The notes beneath the pieces were generated by a model that was not told where the DNA came from, ran no database searches, and was given only the letters and a program-made list of their open reading frames with translations. From Bosea sp. OAE506 (GTDB taxonomy: Bacteria; Pseudomonadota; Alphaproteobacteria; Rhizobiales; Beijerinckiaceae): 64,000 nucleotides of DNA. The translations under genes and the position numbers were made by a program. Positions 1-9,202 of the stretch are shown here, in pieces. Within the stretch, counting starts at the first letter, position 1, and each line of letters begins with the position of its first letter. The stretch is from the NCBI RefSeq assembly GCF_040546595.1, contig NZ_JBEPOB010000001.1:2047001-2111000 (forward strand), written 5' to 3'.

Positions 1-111
1 GGCAAGCGCTTTCGCCCGGTTCGGGCGGGAGGAACTGCCGGGGGTCAAAGCCCGGCAGCCAGCCGCACGGCTTCGTGCGGTAACGGCCGCAAGGCCAAAG
101 GAGAGAAGATC

Positions 112-330
112 ATGACAGAGAGAGACTCACTGTCAGGGTTGACCGAAGCGGAAGCCAAGGAATTCCACGGCTTCTTCATCACGAGCTTCATCGCTTTCAC
201 GGTCATCGCCGTGATCGCGCATTTCCTGGTCTGGTCATGGCGGCCCTGGCTGCCCGGACCCAACGGATATGCGTCCCTCGATGAAGGCGTGAAGACGGCC
301 CTGACCACCGCCGTTTCGCTGATCTCATAA
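112..330 (+). CDS. pufB: Light-harvesting 1 complex beta subunit
   Basis: This 72-residue single-span membrane protein binds bacteriochlorophyll a in the LH1 ring around the reaction centre. The N-terminus has the polar LH beta pattern ([13 protein letters not shown]), and the span carries the BChl-ligating histidine in [18 protein letters not shown] ribosome site precedes the ATG. It is the first gene of pufBALM seen here; the 111 bases upstream give no gene I can name, although bchZ is the usual neighbour. The family assignment is secure. Confidence 0.96.
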   Translation: MTERDSLSGLTEAEAKEFHGFFITSFIAFTVIAVIAHFLVWSWRPWLPGPNGYASLDEGVKTALTTAVSLIS

Positions 331-345
331 GGAAGGAGCGGAACC

Positions 346-546
346 ATGTGGAAAATCTGGCTGCTGTTCGATCCGCGTCGCACGCTGATCGCGCTGTTCA
401 CCTTCCTCTTCGGGCTCGCCATCCTGATCCATTTCATCCTGCTCTCGACGAACAGGTTCAACTGGATCGAGGGGCCGAAGAAAGCCGCCGCCGTGCTGCA
501 GATCGAGGCTCCGACCTCGGATGTGACGATCTCGCGGATCGGCTGA
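346..546 (+). CDS. pufA: Light-harvesting 1 complex alpha subunit
   Basis: This is the 66-residue partner of PufB. It starts [12 protein letters not shown], the classic LH1 alpha opening, and has the conserved histidine in [12 protein letters not shown] followed by NRFNW at the periplasmic end. A GGAAGGAG ribosome site lies just upstream, 15 bases after the pufB stop. Each alpha/beta pair binds two bacteriochlorophylls in the LH1 antenna. Confidence 0.96.
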   Translation: MWKIWLLFDPRRTLIALFTFLFGLAILIHFILLSTNRFNWIEGPKKAAAVLQIEAPTSDVTISRIG

Positions 547-579
547 CGACACTGGCGGACGGGGTGCAGGGTTCGTCCC

Positions 580-617
580 GGTCCCGTCTGCCGCTCCGAC
601 CGGCTCGCGCCGGGACC
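580..617 (+). promoter_or_regulatory. pufA-pufL intercistronic stem-loop
   Basis: The arms GGTCCCG (580-586) and CGGGACC (611-617) can pair around a GC-rich inner loop in the 127-base gap between pufA and pufL. In Rhodobacter, hairpins at this place protect the pufBA transcript 3' end and give more antenna than reaction centre. I infer the same role here. There is no T tract, so it is not a simple terminator. Confidence 0.55.
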
Positions 618-673
618 AAACCGTTCAGACGAGGCGCGGCCATGCATGCCGGCGCCCGCGGAGGGATGCGACG

Positions 674-1498
674 ATGGCTCTGCTCAATTTCGAACGCAAA
701 TACCGCGTCAGAGGCGGCACGCTGATCGGAGGCGATCTCTTCGACTTCTGGGTCGGCCCCTTTTATGTCGGCTTCTTCGGTGTCGCGACCGTGTTCTTCG
801 CGGCGCTGGGCACGGCCCTGGTGTTCTACGGCGCGGCGATCGGGCCGACCTGGAACCCCTGGCTGATCTCGATCAACCCGCCCCAGCCCGAATACGGTCT
901 GCGCTTCGCGCCGCTGAAGGAAGGCGGGCTCTGGCAGATTATCACGATCTGCGCGACCGGCTCCTTCGTCTCCTGGGCGCTGCGCGAGGTCGAGATCTGC
1001 CGCAAGCTCGGCATGGGCTATCACGTACCCGTGGCCTTCGGCTTCGCGATCCTCGCCTATGTGACGCTGGTGATCGTGCGGCCCTTCCTGCTCGGATCCT
1101 GGGCCTATGGCTTTCCCTACGGCATCTTCAGCCATCTCGAATGGGTGTCGAATGTCGGCTACCAGTATCTCCAGTTCCACTACAACCCGGCGCATATGAT
1201 CGCCGTGTCGTTCTTCTTCACCAGCGCGCTGGCGCTCTCGCTGCATGGCGGCCTGATCCTGTCGGCCACGAACCCGAAGCGCGGCGAGCCGGTGAAGACG
1301 CCGGAGCACGAGAACAGCTTCTTCCGCGACACGATCGGCTATTCGATCGGCACGCTCGGCGTTCACCGGCTCGGCCTCTTCCTGGCGGTCTCGGCCTCCT
1401 TCTGGAGCGCGGTCTGCATCGTGATCAGCGGGCCCTACTGGAGCGAGGGCTGGGCCGAGTGGTGGGACCTGTCGCGCCACTTCTCGATCTGGCGCTGA
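674..1498 (+). CDS. pufL: Photosynthetic reaction centre L subunit
   Basis: This 274-residue L chain has five membrane spans and holds, with PufM, the special-pair bacteriochlorophylls, bacteriopheophytins, quinone and iron. It starts [33 protein letters not shown], the family signature. The HNPAHM-type region and the SLHGGLILS and [11 protein letters not shown] segments carry the chlorophyll and iron histidines. The length matches the family. A GGAGGGATG ribosome site precedes the start. It sits between pufA and pufM as in all puf operons. Confidence 0.98.
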   Translation: MALLNFERKYRVRGGTLIGGDLFDFWVGPFYVGFFGVATVFFAALGTALVFYGAAIGPTWNPWLISINPPQPEYGLRFAPLKEGGLWQIITICATGSFVSWALREVEICRKLGMGYHVPVAFGFAILAYVTLVIVRPFLLGSWAYGFPYGIFSHLEWVSNVGYQYLQFHYNPAHMIAVSFFFTSALALSLHGGLILSATNPKRGEPVKTPEHENSFFRDTIGYSIGTLGVHRLGLFLAVSASFWSAVCIVISGPYWSEGWAEWWDLSRHFSIWR

Positions 1499-1573
1499 GC
1501 CCGCTCTCCCGCGACGCGCGGCCACGCCGCGCGCCGCCACCCACCTCATCCCGGTTCTCCAAGGATCAAGGCG

Positions 1574-2542
1574 ATGGCAACCTACCAGAACATCTTCACC
1601 CGGGTTCAGATCCATGGCGCGCCGGATCTGGGCGTCCCGATCCCCGGTCGCGGCACGCGGCGCGGCTCGGCGACCCGCGTCGTCCACCTCTTCGGCATGA
1701 TCGGCGACGCGCAGGTCGGCCCCATCTATCTCGGCTGGACCGGCGTCACCTCGATCGTCTGCGGCATCATCGCCTTCGAGATCATCGGCCTCAACATGCT
1801 GGCCTCGGTGAACTGGGACCCGATCCGGTTCGTGCGCGAGCTGTTCTGGCTCCAGCTCGCGGCGCCGCTGCCGCAACATGGGCTCAAGATCCTGCCGCCG
1901 CTGAAGGAGGGCGGCTGGTGGCTGCTTGCCGGCTTCTTCCTGACGACCTCCATCCTGCTCTGGTGGGTCCGAACCTATAACCGGGCGCGGGCGCTCGGGA
2001 TGGGAACGCATGTGGCCTGGGCCTTCGCCTCGGCGATCTGGCTCTACCTCGTGCTCGGCTTCATCCGGCCGTTGCTGATGGGGAGCTGGAGCGAGGCGGT
2101 GCCCTTCGGCATCTTCCCGCATCTCGACTGGACGCAGAATTTCTCGCTGCGCTACGGCAACCTCTTCTACAACCCGTTCCACGCGCTCTCGATCGCCTTC
2201 CTCTACGGCTCGGCGCTGCTCTTCGCGATGCATGGCGCGACCATCCTGGCGGTCTCGCGCTATGGCGGCGATCGCGAGATCGAGCAGATCGTCGACCGCG
2301 GCACGGCCTCGGAGCGCGCCGCCCTGTTCTGGCGCTGGACGATGGGCTTCAACGCGACGATGGAGTCGATCCATCGCTGGGCCTGGTGGTTCGCGGTGCT
2401 GTGCACGCTGACCGGCGGCATCGGCATCCTGCTCACGGGCACCGCCGTCGACAACTGGTACGAGTGGGCGATCAAGCACCGGTTCGCGCCGAGCGACCCG
2501 ACGATGTGGCCGGCGACGCCGGTCCCTCCCGCGCGGCCCTGA
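1574..2542 (+). CDS. pufM: Photosynthetic reaction centre M subunit
   Basis: This 322-residue M chain is homologous to PufL and completes the reaction-centre core. Key segments are [28 protein letters not shown] (special-pair and iron histidines) and [14 protein letters not shown] (second iron histidine and quinone region). It is the last gene of the operon: a strong terminator begins 44 bases after the stop, and no pufC or pufX follows. Electrons must therefore reach the reaction centre from a soluble or separately encoded cytochrome. Confidence 0.98.
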   Translation: MATYQNIFTRVQIHGAPDLGVPIPGRGTRRGSATRVVHLFGMIGDAQVGPIYLGWTGVTSIVCGIIAFEIIGLNMLASVNWDPIRFVRELFWLQLAAPLPQHGLKILPPLKEGGWWLLAGFFLTTSILLWWVRTYNRARALGMGTHVAWAFASAIWLYLVLGFIRPLLMGSWSEAVPFGIFPHLDWTQNFSLRYGNLFYNPFHALSIAFLYGSALLFAMHGATILAVSRYGGDREIEQIVDRGTASERAALFWRWTMGFNATMESIHRWAWWFAVLCTLTGGIGILLTGTAVDNWYEWAIKHRFAPSDPTMWPATPVPPARP

Positions 2543-2586
2543 GCCAGCCGCATCATCCTCGACCGCGACCGAGCGGACGATCCCTG

Positions 2587-2613
2587 GGGAGGCCGGCAAC
2601 GGCCTCCCTTTTT
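2587..2613 (+). terminator. Rho-independent terminator after pufM
   Basis: A 9-bp perfect stem GGGAGGCCG/CGGCCTCCC closes a GCAA tetraloop and is followed by five Ts. It ends the puf operon right after pufM. Confidence 0.9.
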
Positions 2614-2625
2614 CGTGGCGAGCGG

Positions 2626-3066
2626 TCAGACCCTGGCCCGACGGTCGCCCAGGACTTTCCACCAGAGCATCCCCACGGTCAGCGCCAGCAAGGCCAGATA
2701 GGCGAGATGGCGGCCGAGCTCAGGGCCGAAGCCATGGCGGGTCGAGAGCAACCAGATGTCGAAGAGCGGCAGAGGCAGCGCCAGCGTCAGCAGCGCGACG
2801 AGGCCGACGAGCTGTCGGGCGACGATGAGTGCGATCGCGACCAGCGCCAACAGGACGGTGCGTGAGCCGTAGACCTGGACGAAGAGCGTCTCGCTGTCGC
2901 TGACCATCGGCATGCCGAACGAGGCCGACGCAGCGGAGGGCAGCATGATCAAGCGCAGGCCAGCGACCAGGAAGGCGAGGGCGGCGATGAGGGCGATCCA
3001 GATCGCCGGCGATCGCCAGTAATGCAGCTGGTGAGGTGATGCGGCAACGGAAGGGCTGGAGGTCAT
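2626..3066 (-). CDS. DUF4267-like small membrane protein
   Basis: This is a 146-residue protein with about four hydrophobic segments, including a first span around WIALIAALAFLVAGLRLIML. The pattern of a glycine- and serine-rich loop with FGMPM between spans 1 and 2 resembles DUF4267 membrane proteins, whose function is unknown. The start at 3066 is chosen because GGGAG lies 8 bases upstream; an upstream in-frame ATG at 3186 would put the operator inside the gene. It is divergent from a TetR gene, which probably represses it. It is not a known photosynthesis gene. Confidence 0.75.
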   Translation of the reverse strand: MTSSPSVAASPHQLHYWRSPAIWIALIAALAFLVAGLRLIMLPSAASASFGMPMVSDSETLFVQVYGSRTVLLALVAIALIVARQLVGLVALLTLALPLPLFDIWLLSTRHGFGPELGRHLAYLALLALTVGMLWWKVLGDRRARV

Positions 3067-3129
3067 GAGAATGCTCCCGAAAGCTGTCGAAGACGCGGCG
3101 CGGGCTCGACAAGACGGGTTCTGGATAAG

Positions 3130-3171
3130 ATAACGATCGCTATCTGTCAATTTAAAGATAGCGATCGTTAT
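3130..3171. promoter_or_regulatory. Perfect inverted repeat, probable TetR operator
   Basis: The 15-base arms ATAACGATCGCTATC (3130-3144) and GATAGCGATCGTTAT (3157-3171) are exact inverse copies around a 12-base AT-rich centre. They fill most of the gap between the divergent DUF4267 and TetR genes. Each arm also contains the small palindrome CGATCG. This is what a TetR-family autorepressor operator looks like. Confidence 0.8.
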
Positions 3172-3184
3172 TGTTGGAGGTTTC

Positions 3185-3724
3185 ATGCGGATGCGTCCGG
3201 ACCAGAAGCAGGCTGCGCGCGCAGCGCTCGTCGCGGCGGCGGCAAAGCGGTTTCGGCGGGAGGGGATGACCGGGATCGGGATCGATGGACTCGCCAGGGA
3301 GGCCGGCCAAACCTCGGGCGCGGTCTATGCGCATTTCGGCTCGAAGGCCGAACTGTTTGCTGCCGTGGTCGAGGAGGGAATGCTCCGCCTGCTGGCCAGC
3401 GCGGAGGCTGAACGCGCCGCTGGCGGCGATTCCATCAGCTTCGCGCAGCGCTATCTGTCGATGCAGCACCGCGACGCCGTCGAGCAGGGCTGCCTGCTAC
3501 CGGCGCTGAGCGCGGACATTGCGCGTGCCGATACGGCGACGCGCGAAATCTACGCGCAGGGGATGGATCAGGTCGCGGCGATGCTGGCGCCGCCGGAGGA
3601 GCGCGAAAGCGCGCTCGCGATCCTGGCTCTGTGCGCCGGCGGCATCCTGCTGGCGCGTGCCGTGGCTGACCCGGCACTGGCAGAGGCGATCTTGAGCGCC
3701 TGCCGTTCCCGCGCCACGGCCTGA
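3185..3724 (+). CDS. TetR family transcriptional regulator
   Basis: This 179-residue regulator has an N-terminal helix-turn-helix (residues about 10-55; FRREGMTGIGIDGLAREAGQTSGAVYAHFGSKAELFAAV), the TetR signature with the YxHFxSKxxL block. The rest is a ligand-binding helical domain with a single cysteine. A GGAGG site 5 bases before the ATG fixes the start. It is divergent from the DUF4267 gene across a perfect 15-bp inverted repeat and ends tail to tail with hemA; the two TGA stops lie within a 6-bp inverted repeat (3719-3736). The ligand is unknown. Confidence 0.9.
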   Translation: MRMRPDQKQAARAALVAAAAKRFRREGMTGIGIDGLAREAGQTSGAVYAHFGSKAELFAAVVEEGMLRLLASAEAERAAGGDSISFAQRYLSMQHRDAVEQGCLLPALSADIARADTATREIYAQGMDQVAAMLAPPEERESALAILALCAGGILLARAVADPALAEAILSACRSRATA

Positions 3725-3730
3725 ACCGTC

Positions 3731-4942
3731 TCAGGCTGCGCGGCGCAGCCCGACCTGGCCCCAGATCGCCCCGAGGGCGCCGACCAGCGCCTCGATGTCG
3801 GCGTCGGAATGAAGCGGCGAGGGTGTTATCCGCAGCCGCTCCGTGCCGCGCGGAACGGTCGGATAGTTGATCGGCTGGACATAGATGTCGAAGCGCTCGA
3901 GCAGCTCGTCGCTGATGCGCTTGCACAGCACGGGATCGCCGACCATCACCGGCACGATGTGGCTGGGGTTCGGCATGTGCGGGATGCCGGCGGCATCCAG
4001 CCGCGCCCGGACGGCCGCGACGCGGTCGCGCTGGCCGGCGCGCTCGGACTGGCTCGTCTTGAGGTGACGGACCGAGGCCAGGGCGCCTGCTGCCAGGGCC
4101 GGCGGCAGCGAGGTCGAGAAGATGAAGCCCGAGGCGAAGCTGCGGATGAAGTCGCAGGTGGCGGCGCTGGCCGCGATGTAGCCGCCCATGATGCCGAAGC
4201 CCTTGGCGAGCGTGCCCTCGATCACGTCGAGGCGGTGGCTGATGCCCTCGCGCTCGCTGACGCCGCCGCCGCGCGGGCCGTAGAGCCCGACCGCATGGAC
4301 CTCGTCGATATAGGTCATCGCGCCGAACTCTTCGGCCAGGTCGCAGAATTCCGCGATCGGCGCGATGTCGCCATCCATCGAATAGACGGATTCGAAGGCG
4401 AGCAGCTTCGGCCGGCGCGGATCGATGGCCTGCAGCTTTCGGCGCAGATCGTCGGGGTCGTTATGGGCGAAGACGACCTTGTCGGCGCGCGAATGGCGGA
4501 TGCCCTCGATCATCGAGGCGTGGTTCAGCGCATCGGTGACGACGACGCAATCCGGGATCCGGGAGGCCAGGGTCGAGAGCGAGGCCCAGTTCGACATGTA
4601 GCCCGAGTTGAACAGCAGCGCGGCTTCCTTGCCGTGGAGATCGGCGAGCTCGCGCTCGAGCAGCACATGGTAGTGATTGGTGCCGCTGATGTTGCGCGTG
4701 CCGCCGGCGCCGGCGCCGCAGCCATCGATCGCGCCATGCATGGCCGCGATCACGTCGGGGTTCTGGCCCATGCCGAGATAGTCGTTGGAGCACCAGACCG
4801 TGACGTCGCGCGGCCCGTCCGTGCCATGGAAGGTGGCGCGGGGAAACTGGCCGGCCTTGCGCTCCAGATCGGCGAAGACGCGGTAGCGGCCTTCCTTGTG
4901 GAGCCCGTCGAGTTCCTTGCGGAAGAACATCTCGTAGTCCAT
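3731..4942 (-). CDS. hemA: 5-aminolevulinate synthase
   Basis: This 403-residue PLP enzyme condenses glycine and succinyl-CoA to 5-aminolevulinate, the first step of tetrapyrrole synthesis in alphaproteobacteria. It begins [28 protein letters not shown], has the glycine-rich [11 protein letters not shown] and the schiff-base lysine in [16 protein letters not shown]. It is the last gene of the bchF-puhA superoperon, 29 bases after puhE. A hemA at this place is common in PGCs and ties precursor supply to pigment demand. A second, housekeeping copy may exist elsewhere. Confidence 0.97.
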   Translation of the reverse strand: MDYEMFFRKELDGLHKEGRYRVFADLERKAGQFPRATFHGTDGPRDVTVWCSNDYLGMGQNPDVIAAMHGAIDGCGAGAGGTRNISGTNHYHVLLERELADLHGKEAALLFNSGYMSNWASLSTLASRIPDCVVVTDALNHASMIEGIRHSRADKVVFAHNDPDDLRRKLQAIDPRRPKLLAFESVYSMDGDIAPIAEFCDLAEEFGAMTYIDEVHAVGLYGPRGGGVSEREGISHRLDVIEGTLAKGFGIMGGYIAASAATCDFIRSFASGFIFSTSLPPALAAGALASVRHLKTSQSERAGQRDRVAAVRARLDAAGIPHMPNPSHIVPVMVGDPVLCKRISDELLERFDIYVQPINYPTVPRGTERLRITPSPLHSDADIEALVGALGAIWGQVGLRRAA

Positions 4943-4971
4943 CGGCGGCCTCCTGGGAGCGCGCTGTCGCG

Positions 4972-5838
4972 CTATGCGACGAGGGTTGGCGGGGGAACGG
5001 CGCGCGGGGTCGCGAGGCCGGTGGTGGAGGGAACGGGCAGGGACGGCCGGGTCGCGGGCGCTGCGGGCTCGGAGCCGGCTTCATCGCGCGAGCGCAGGCC
5101 CCAGGCCCAGAGCTCGGCGATCGGCAGGGGCAGCACCAGGAACCAGTGCTCCAGGAGCCCGAGGACGGCGAAGGTCGCGAGAAGGACGAAGCCCGTGACG
5201 GCGAAGGGGTCGCTCGCGCGCACCACGCTGTGGACGAGCCACGCGCTCATCAGCGTCGCGGCGGTGACCGAGAGCGGGAACAGCAGGTTCATCGCGCGGT
5301 GGCGGAAATAGCTCTTCAGATAGGCGAGGTGGTCGGGAAGGAACTCGACCGTCGTGTTGGGCACGCCGAGGAAGATGTTGAGCTTGGTCGAGAGCCGCAT
5401 GGCGAACAGCAGCGCGAAGGTGGCCAGGCCGAACCGGTTGGCCCCGTCGGCCGTGAGCAGCGCAACCAGCGCCAGCGAGGCGAGCAGCGCCAACTCATGA
5501 TGCAGGATCGCCCGCGTCGCCGCTGCAAAGCGGGGCCAGCCGCGCAAGGTCGGGTCGCAGGGTTCCCGGGTCGAGCCGGCGACATAGCCGAGCAGGAAGG
5601 CCAATTCGTTCCAGCCCCAGACGACGAGGGCGCAGAACACGGCGAGATAGGCGCCGGCGACGCTGGTGTCGCTGGCGGTGACGTCCAGGCCCCAGAGGGC
5701 TGCGAGCAAGGCGAGCGTGCCGCCCGCCATGCTCCAGCGGAAGGTCGCCTTCGGCAGCCCGTCGAGATAGAGGATCGCCCCGGTGGAGAACCACCAGGCG
5801 ATCAGTGTCGCGACGATCGGCAGGCCGATGGTGACCAA
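4972..5838 (-). CDS. puhE: Photosynthetic complex assembly protein PuhE
   Basis: This 288-residue integral membrane protein has about seven or eight hydrophobic segments, and its first lines match PuhE (putative photosynthetic complex assembly protein 2). The motifs [27 protein letters not shown] and the late [13 protein letters not shown] are typical. In Rhodobacter, loss of PuhE alters the amount of reaction centre and bacteriochlorophyll. It lies between acsF and hemA, 12 bases from acsF. The C-terminus after about residue 250 is polar and probably disordered. Confidence 0.88.
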   Translation of the reverse strand: MVTIGLPIVATLIAWWFSTGAILYLDGLPKATFRWSMAGGTLALLAALWGLDVTASDTSVAGAYLAVFCALVVWGWNELAFLLGYVAGSTREPCDPTLRGWPRFAAATRAILHHELALLASLALVALLTADGANRFGLATFALLFAMRLSTKLNIFLGVPNTTVEFLPDHLAYLKSYFRHRAMNLLFPLSVTAATLMSAWLVHSVVRASDPFAVTGFVLLATFAVLGLLEHWFLVLPLPIAELWAWGLRSRDEAGSEPAAPATRPSLPVPSTTGLATPRAVPPPTLVA

Positions 5839-5850
5839 GGCGCGGCTCCC

Positions 5851-6930
5851 TCAGTAGGCCGGCTGGAGGCGGCTGGTGCGCGGGATCTCGTTCTTGATCG
5901 TCGGCAGCAGGTAGAGCTTCAGCAGCGCGTAGCCGACCTGGGCCTGATAGGCGCGCATCCGGATCTGCGCGGCCAGTCCACCCTGCTCGGAGGCCTCGGC
6001 GATCTTGCCGGCGAGGATGCGGACCCGCTCGAGCCCGGCGCGGAACTTCGGGTTCTGCGTGTCGAGCACGACCGGGAAGACCTGGCGGGAGATCTCGGAG
6101 GTGATGCGGTAGACCTCGAAATCATACTCTGTCGGGTCGATGTCGAGCGCCTTGTGGAACTCCGGCCGGACATGGTCGCGCACATACATCGTCGCGTAGA
6201 CGGCGAGCAGGAAGAACCGCACCCAGAGCTTGTTGCCGCCGGTCAGCAGATGCGGGTTGGCCCGCATCAGCAGCGAGAAGGCCTCGCCATGGCGGAACTC
6301 GTCGTTGCACCACTCCCGGAACCACCGGAAGATCGGGTGGAAGCACTTGTCGGGATGGCGCTCGAGGTGCCGGAAGATGGTGATGTAGCGCGCATAGCCG
6401 ATCTTCTCGGAGAGATAGGTCGCGTAGAAGATGAATTTCGGCTTGAAGAAGGTGTATTTCTTGGCCTTCGTCAGGAAGCCGAGATCGACGCCGATGCTGA
6501 ACTCCTTGAGCGCGTCGTTGATGAAGCCGGCATGGCGGGCCTCGTCGCGGCTCATGTATTTGAACAGCTCGCAGATGTCGGGGTTGGTGCCGCGCTTGCG
6601 CATCTCGGCATAGAGGACGCAGCCGGAGAACTCGGCCGTCAGCGACGACACCAGGAAGTCGATGAACTCCTTGCGCAGCGGCTCGGGGATCTTCTCCAGT
6701 TCCAGCTTCCAGTCGGCGTTGCGGGTGAAATGCCCCTTGTTGGGGTCGCTCTTCATCTCGGCGATCAGCACGTCCCACTCGGCGCGGACGGGCGTGACAT
6801 CGATCTTGTCGAGCTCGTCGAAATCGGTGGTATAGAAGCGCGGCGTCAGCATGGTGTCCTGCTGGGCCATGCGGGTGGCTTCATTGGGGGCCGCGCGCAT
6901 GGCGCCGGCCGAAAGGGTTGCAGCGGTCAT
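5851..6930 (-). CDS. acsF: Mg-protoporphyrin IX monomethyl ester oxidative cyclase
   Basis: This 359-residue diiron enzyme closes the fifth ring of chlorophyll using oxygen. The diiron ligands are visible in [14 protein letters not shown] and [12 protein letters not shown]. It starts at 6930, where the ATG overlaps the bciE stop (ATGA), not at further upstream in-frame codons. An oxygen-dependent cyclase, with no bchE in the window, suits an aerobic phototroph. The neighbour bciE encodes the alphaproteobacterial cyclase partner. Confidence 0.96.
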   Translation of the reverse strand: MTAATLSAGAMRAAPNEATRMAQQDTMLTPRFYTTDFDELDKIDVTPVRAEWDVLIAEMKSDPNKGHFTRNADWKLELEKIPEPLRKEFIDFLVSSLTAEFSGCVLYAEMRKRGTNPDICELFKYMSRDEARHAGFINDALKEFSIGVDLGFLTKAKKYTFFKPKFIFYATYLSEKIGYARYITIFRHLERHPDKCFHPIFRWFREWCNDEFRHGEAFSLLMRANPHLLTGGNKLWVRFFLLAVYATMYVRDHVRPEFHKALDIDPTEYDFEVYRITSEISRQVFPVVLDTQNPKFRAGLERVRILAGKIAEASEQGGLAAQIRMRAYQAQVGYALLKLYLLPTIKNEIPRTSRLQPAY

Positions 6931-7247
6931 AGCTTGGTCCTTTCCGAGAAGCTGAATTCCAGCAGCTCCATGAATTCGGCGCGGCCGGAGATCTTGGTCC
7001 AGAGCTGCTCCAGCCAGCCGGCGCGCTTGACGGTGGCCATGCGGCGGAAGGTCTGCACCTCGCCATAGGGCACCTTGATCGGCTCGCCATGGACGATGAC
7101 CTCGTCGCCGGGGCGAATGCGCACGTCGCCGTCCAGCGTGACATGGGCGTGCAGGCTCTCGAAGGTGTGCGACACCTCGATGGTGCAGCCGACGTCGAAC
7201 TGCTTCGGCTCGGCCATGGTTCTTTCCGTCAAAGTGAAGTCGGTCAT
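6927..7247 (-). CDS. bciE: Probable cyclase accessory subunit BciE
   Basis: This is a 106-residue soluble protein with a beta-rich middle ([28 protein letters not shown]) and a C-terminal helix ending [14 protein letters not shown]. In Rhodobacter sphaeroides a small conserved protein encoded beside acsF, BciE, is required for oxidative cyclase activity. The identity here rests on position, size and my recollection of that protein, not on an alignment. It overlaps puhC upstream and acsF downstream by 4 bases each. A second in-frame ATG at 7217 (MAEPKQF) could be the true start. Confidence 0.7.
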   Translation of the reverse strand: MTDFTLTERTMAEPKQFDVGCTIEVSHTFESLHAHVTLDGDVRIRPGDEVIVHGEPIKVPYGEVQTFRRMATVKRAGWLEQLWTKISGRAEFMELLEFSFSERTKL

Positions 7248-7717
7248 AAGCGGTTCTCCCGAGAGGACAGGAAGCGCGCGAAGGTGGCGGCATTGCCGGG
7301 GCCGAAGGCGTCGAGCTCGATTCGGCCGCCGGTGGCGGGATCGCTCAGGCTCAGGCGGCCATTCTCGCGGCGCTCCAGGAGAAAGGGCAAGTCCCGCGGC
7401 AGGCCGGCCTGTTTGCGCTGGCGCGCGAGGCTGCGCATCGTGCCGCGGATGAAGCCGTCGGCGCCGATGGCGATCGTCTCGATCACCCGGCCGGAGCCGT
7501 CACGGACCAGGACAGAGCCGTCCTCGCGGTCCTCGAAGCGCAGATCGGCCCGCGCGACGGTCGGGCTGTCGGGGATGCCGGTGGCGCCGATGCCGGTCTG
7601 GCGCGCGAGGCCGGCGATGGCGATCGTCGCGACGACCAGCAGGGCCATGCCGACCAGCGTCCAGCGCGGGGGCGACAGGCTGGCGGCAGGTTGAGGGGGA
7701 AGGGCGGTGTCGCTCAT
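7244..7717 (-). CDS. puhC: Photosynthetic complex assembly protein PuhC
   Basis: This is a 157-residue protein with one N-terminal membrane span ([20 protein letters not shown]) and a periplasmic beta-rich domain ([26 protein letters not shown]). PuhC is needed for normal LH1/reaction-centre assembly. The start at 7717 has a GAGGAGG site 6-7 bases upstream; an in-frame extension to 7828 runs into puhB and is not used. It overlaps bciE by ATGA and follows puhB by 10 bases. Confidence 0.9.
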   Translation of the reverse strand: MSDTALPPQPAASLSPPRWTLVGMALLVVATIAIAGLARQTGIGATGIPDSPTVARADLRFEDREDGSVLVRDGSGRVIETIAIGADGFIRGTMRSLARQRKQAGLPRDLPFLLERRENGRLSLSDPATGGRIELDAFGPGNAATFARFLSSRENRL

Positions 7718-7727
7718 CGCCGCCTCC

Positions 7728-8390
7728 TCAGCTCGCGGCGGCCATGCCCTGCGGCAGCCGCGCATCGTTGGCGGCGGTCGCGGGCTGGGGCAGGGAAACC
7801 GCGCTCCCGGCATGGGCGGCGAGCGCACGGGCGAGGATGGCGGCGGCGCGCTCGGCCTCGGGCAGTTCGCGCAGCATGGGCTCCGGGCGGCCTAGCCGCC
7901 AGGGCCGGGCGTGGGGCCAGAGCACGATGTAGGAGACGCGCTCGCCCGGCAGGAGGCTGACCGGGATGTCGCCGCTGCCGCCGCGGCGCAGCTTCAGGCC
8001 CGCCTGGGCAACCAGTGAGAAGGGCAGGTTGATCGTCATCGGCAGGGCGATGCCGAAGCGCAGCACGAGGCGCCGGCTGGTGATGGTGTAGACGGTGCCG
8101 CGGCCCGCCAGATAGGCGAGGCCGGCGAGGAGGCCCGCCGCGACGCTGCCCGCCAGGGCGAGCCAGGTCATCGGCAGCAGCGTGGCGGTGAGCGGCGTGC
8201 CCTGCACCAGCGCTAGCACCGGCTGGGCGGCGACGAGGGCGCCGAAATAGCAGGCGACCTCGCGCAGATGGAAGGCGCGCCAGGCGAGGCCGCGCCAGTC
8301 GGGGCTGCCCTGCCAGAGGATCGTCTCGCCCTCCGGCGGCAGGGCGGGCAGGCCGGGGATCGGCTCGAAGGCGAAGTCGTCCTGGCTCAT
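7728..8390 (-). CDS. puhB: Photosynthetic complex assembly protein PuhB
   Basis: This 220-residue membrane protein has a PH-like/bPH2 domain: LPPEGETILWQGSPDWRGLAWRAFHLREVACYF at the N-terminus, then a hydrophobic hairpin and YTITSRRLVLRFG. PuhB helps assemble the reaction centre. It overlaps the puhA stop by 4 bases (ATGA), which indicates translational coupling in the puhABC unit. Confidence 0.94.
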   Translation of the reverse strand: MSQDDFAFEPIPGLPALPPEGETILWQGSPDWRGLAWRAFHLREVACYFGALVAAQPVLALVQGTPLTATLLPMTWLALAGSVAAGLLAGLAYLAGRGTVYTITSRRLVLRFGIALPMTINLPFSLVAQAGLKLRRGGSGDIPVSLLPGERVSYIVLWPHARPWRLGRPEPMLRELPEAERAAAILARALAAHAGSAVSLPQPATAANDARLPQGMAAAS

Positions 8391-9163
8391 AGCAGCGGCT
8401 CCGCGCGGTGAGGCGTCGCATAGAGGGTGCCGGCACCGTAATAGGCGCAGATCTTCTCTTCCTCGAGCCGCGTGACGGAGTCGGGCTTGCGAAGGGCCGG
8501 CACGTCGGCGAACTGGCTGGCCAGCAGCGCTTCGACCTTGATGCGCCCGATGCCGGGTTTCACGCCGCGCTTGATGTCGGAGAAGGTCACCGGCAGCAGA
8601 ACGTTGCGCCCGCTCGGGAGCGCGACCTCGAAGTAGCGCAGCAGCGCCTCCGAGCGGTCGACCCAGAGATCGACGACCTTGCCGGCCACGTTCATGTCCG
8701 CGCCGATGACGTCATAGCCACGCGGATCCTCCTCGGCCGAGACCGCGTAGCCGGTGGCGACGCGCACGGGCAGGATCTTGATGTGGTTGTCGTAGCTCAT
8801 CTCAGGAGCGTCGACCCGCTCGGCCCAGGAGCCGGGGCCGATCGAATCCAGCATCGGGTTGGCGCCGGTGGGGGCCAGCGGGGCGCCAGGGAATTTCGCG
8901 GTCGGCCGCGCCGCCAGGACCCGCCCGTCGGGCCGGCCGTTGGGCGCCTGGACGGAGGTGCCGTTGGAAAGGCGGAAGGTCTTGGGCGCCGGGAAGAAGA
9001 CAAGGCTCGGCGGCAGGAACTTGCCGGGATGGGTGTCAGATTCGAGCGGATAGCCCTCGCGCCGGTCTTCGCGGCGCAGATAGACCACGAGCCCTGCGAA
9101 GAACAGCCAGAACAACCAGATCGTGACCTGGGCGACGTCGATATATCCCATGATCTCACGCAT
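8387..9163 (-). CDS. puhA: Photosynthetic reaction centre H subunit
   Basis: This 258-residue subunit has one membrane span near the N-terminus (VTIWLFWLFFAGLVVYLRREDRREGYPLE, the family signature) and a cytoplasmic PRC-barrel domain (VADLWVD-like VVDLWVDRSEALLRYFEV). It caps PufL/PufM and steers protons to the secondary quinone. The start at 9163 has AGGAGG 8 bases upstream; a second ATG follows four codons later. It sits 39 bases after lhaA, as in most alphaproteobacterial PGCs. Confidence 0.97.
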   Translation of the reverse strand: MREIMGYIDVAQVTIWLFWLFFAGLVVYLRREDRREGYPLESDTHPGKFLPPSLVFFPAPKTFRLSNGTSVQAPNGRPDGRVLAARPTAKFPGAPLAPTGANPMLDSIGPGSWAERVDAPEMSYDNHIKILPVRVATGYAVSAEEDPRGYDVIGADMNVAGKVVDLWVDRSEALLRYFEVALPSGRNVLLPVTFSDIKRGVKPGIGRIKVEALLASQFADVPALRKPDSVTRLEEEKICAYYGAGTLYATPHRAEPLL

Positions 9164-9202
9164 CAGAGAGCCCTCCTTGCAGGGTCTTCGGTCGGGTCGC
9201 GG

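Noticed and set aside
1..111. Possible tail of bchZ or pufQ before pufB
   Set aside because: All three frames are short and none gives a C-terminus I can assign, so I do not call a gene.
458..2662. Long leftward open frame of 734 codons opposite pufLM
   Set aside because: It is the complement of strongly conserved pufL and pufM; its sequence is arginine/proline-rich without any domain. GC-rich coding DNA often leaves such open antisense frames.
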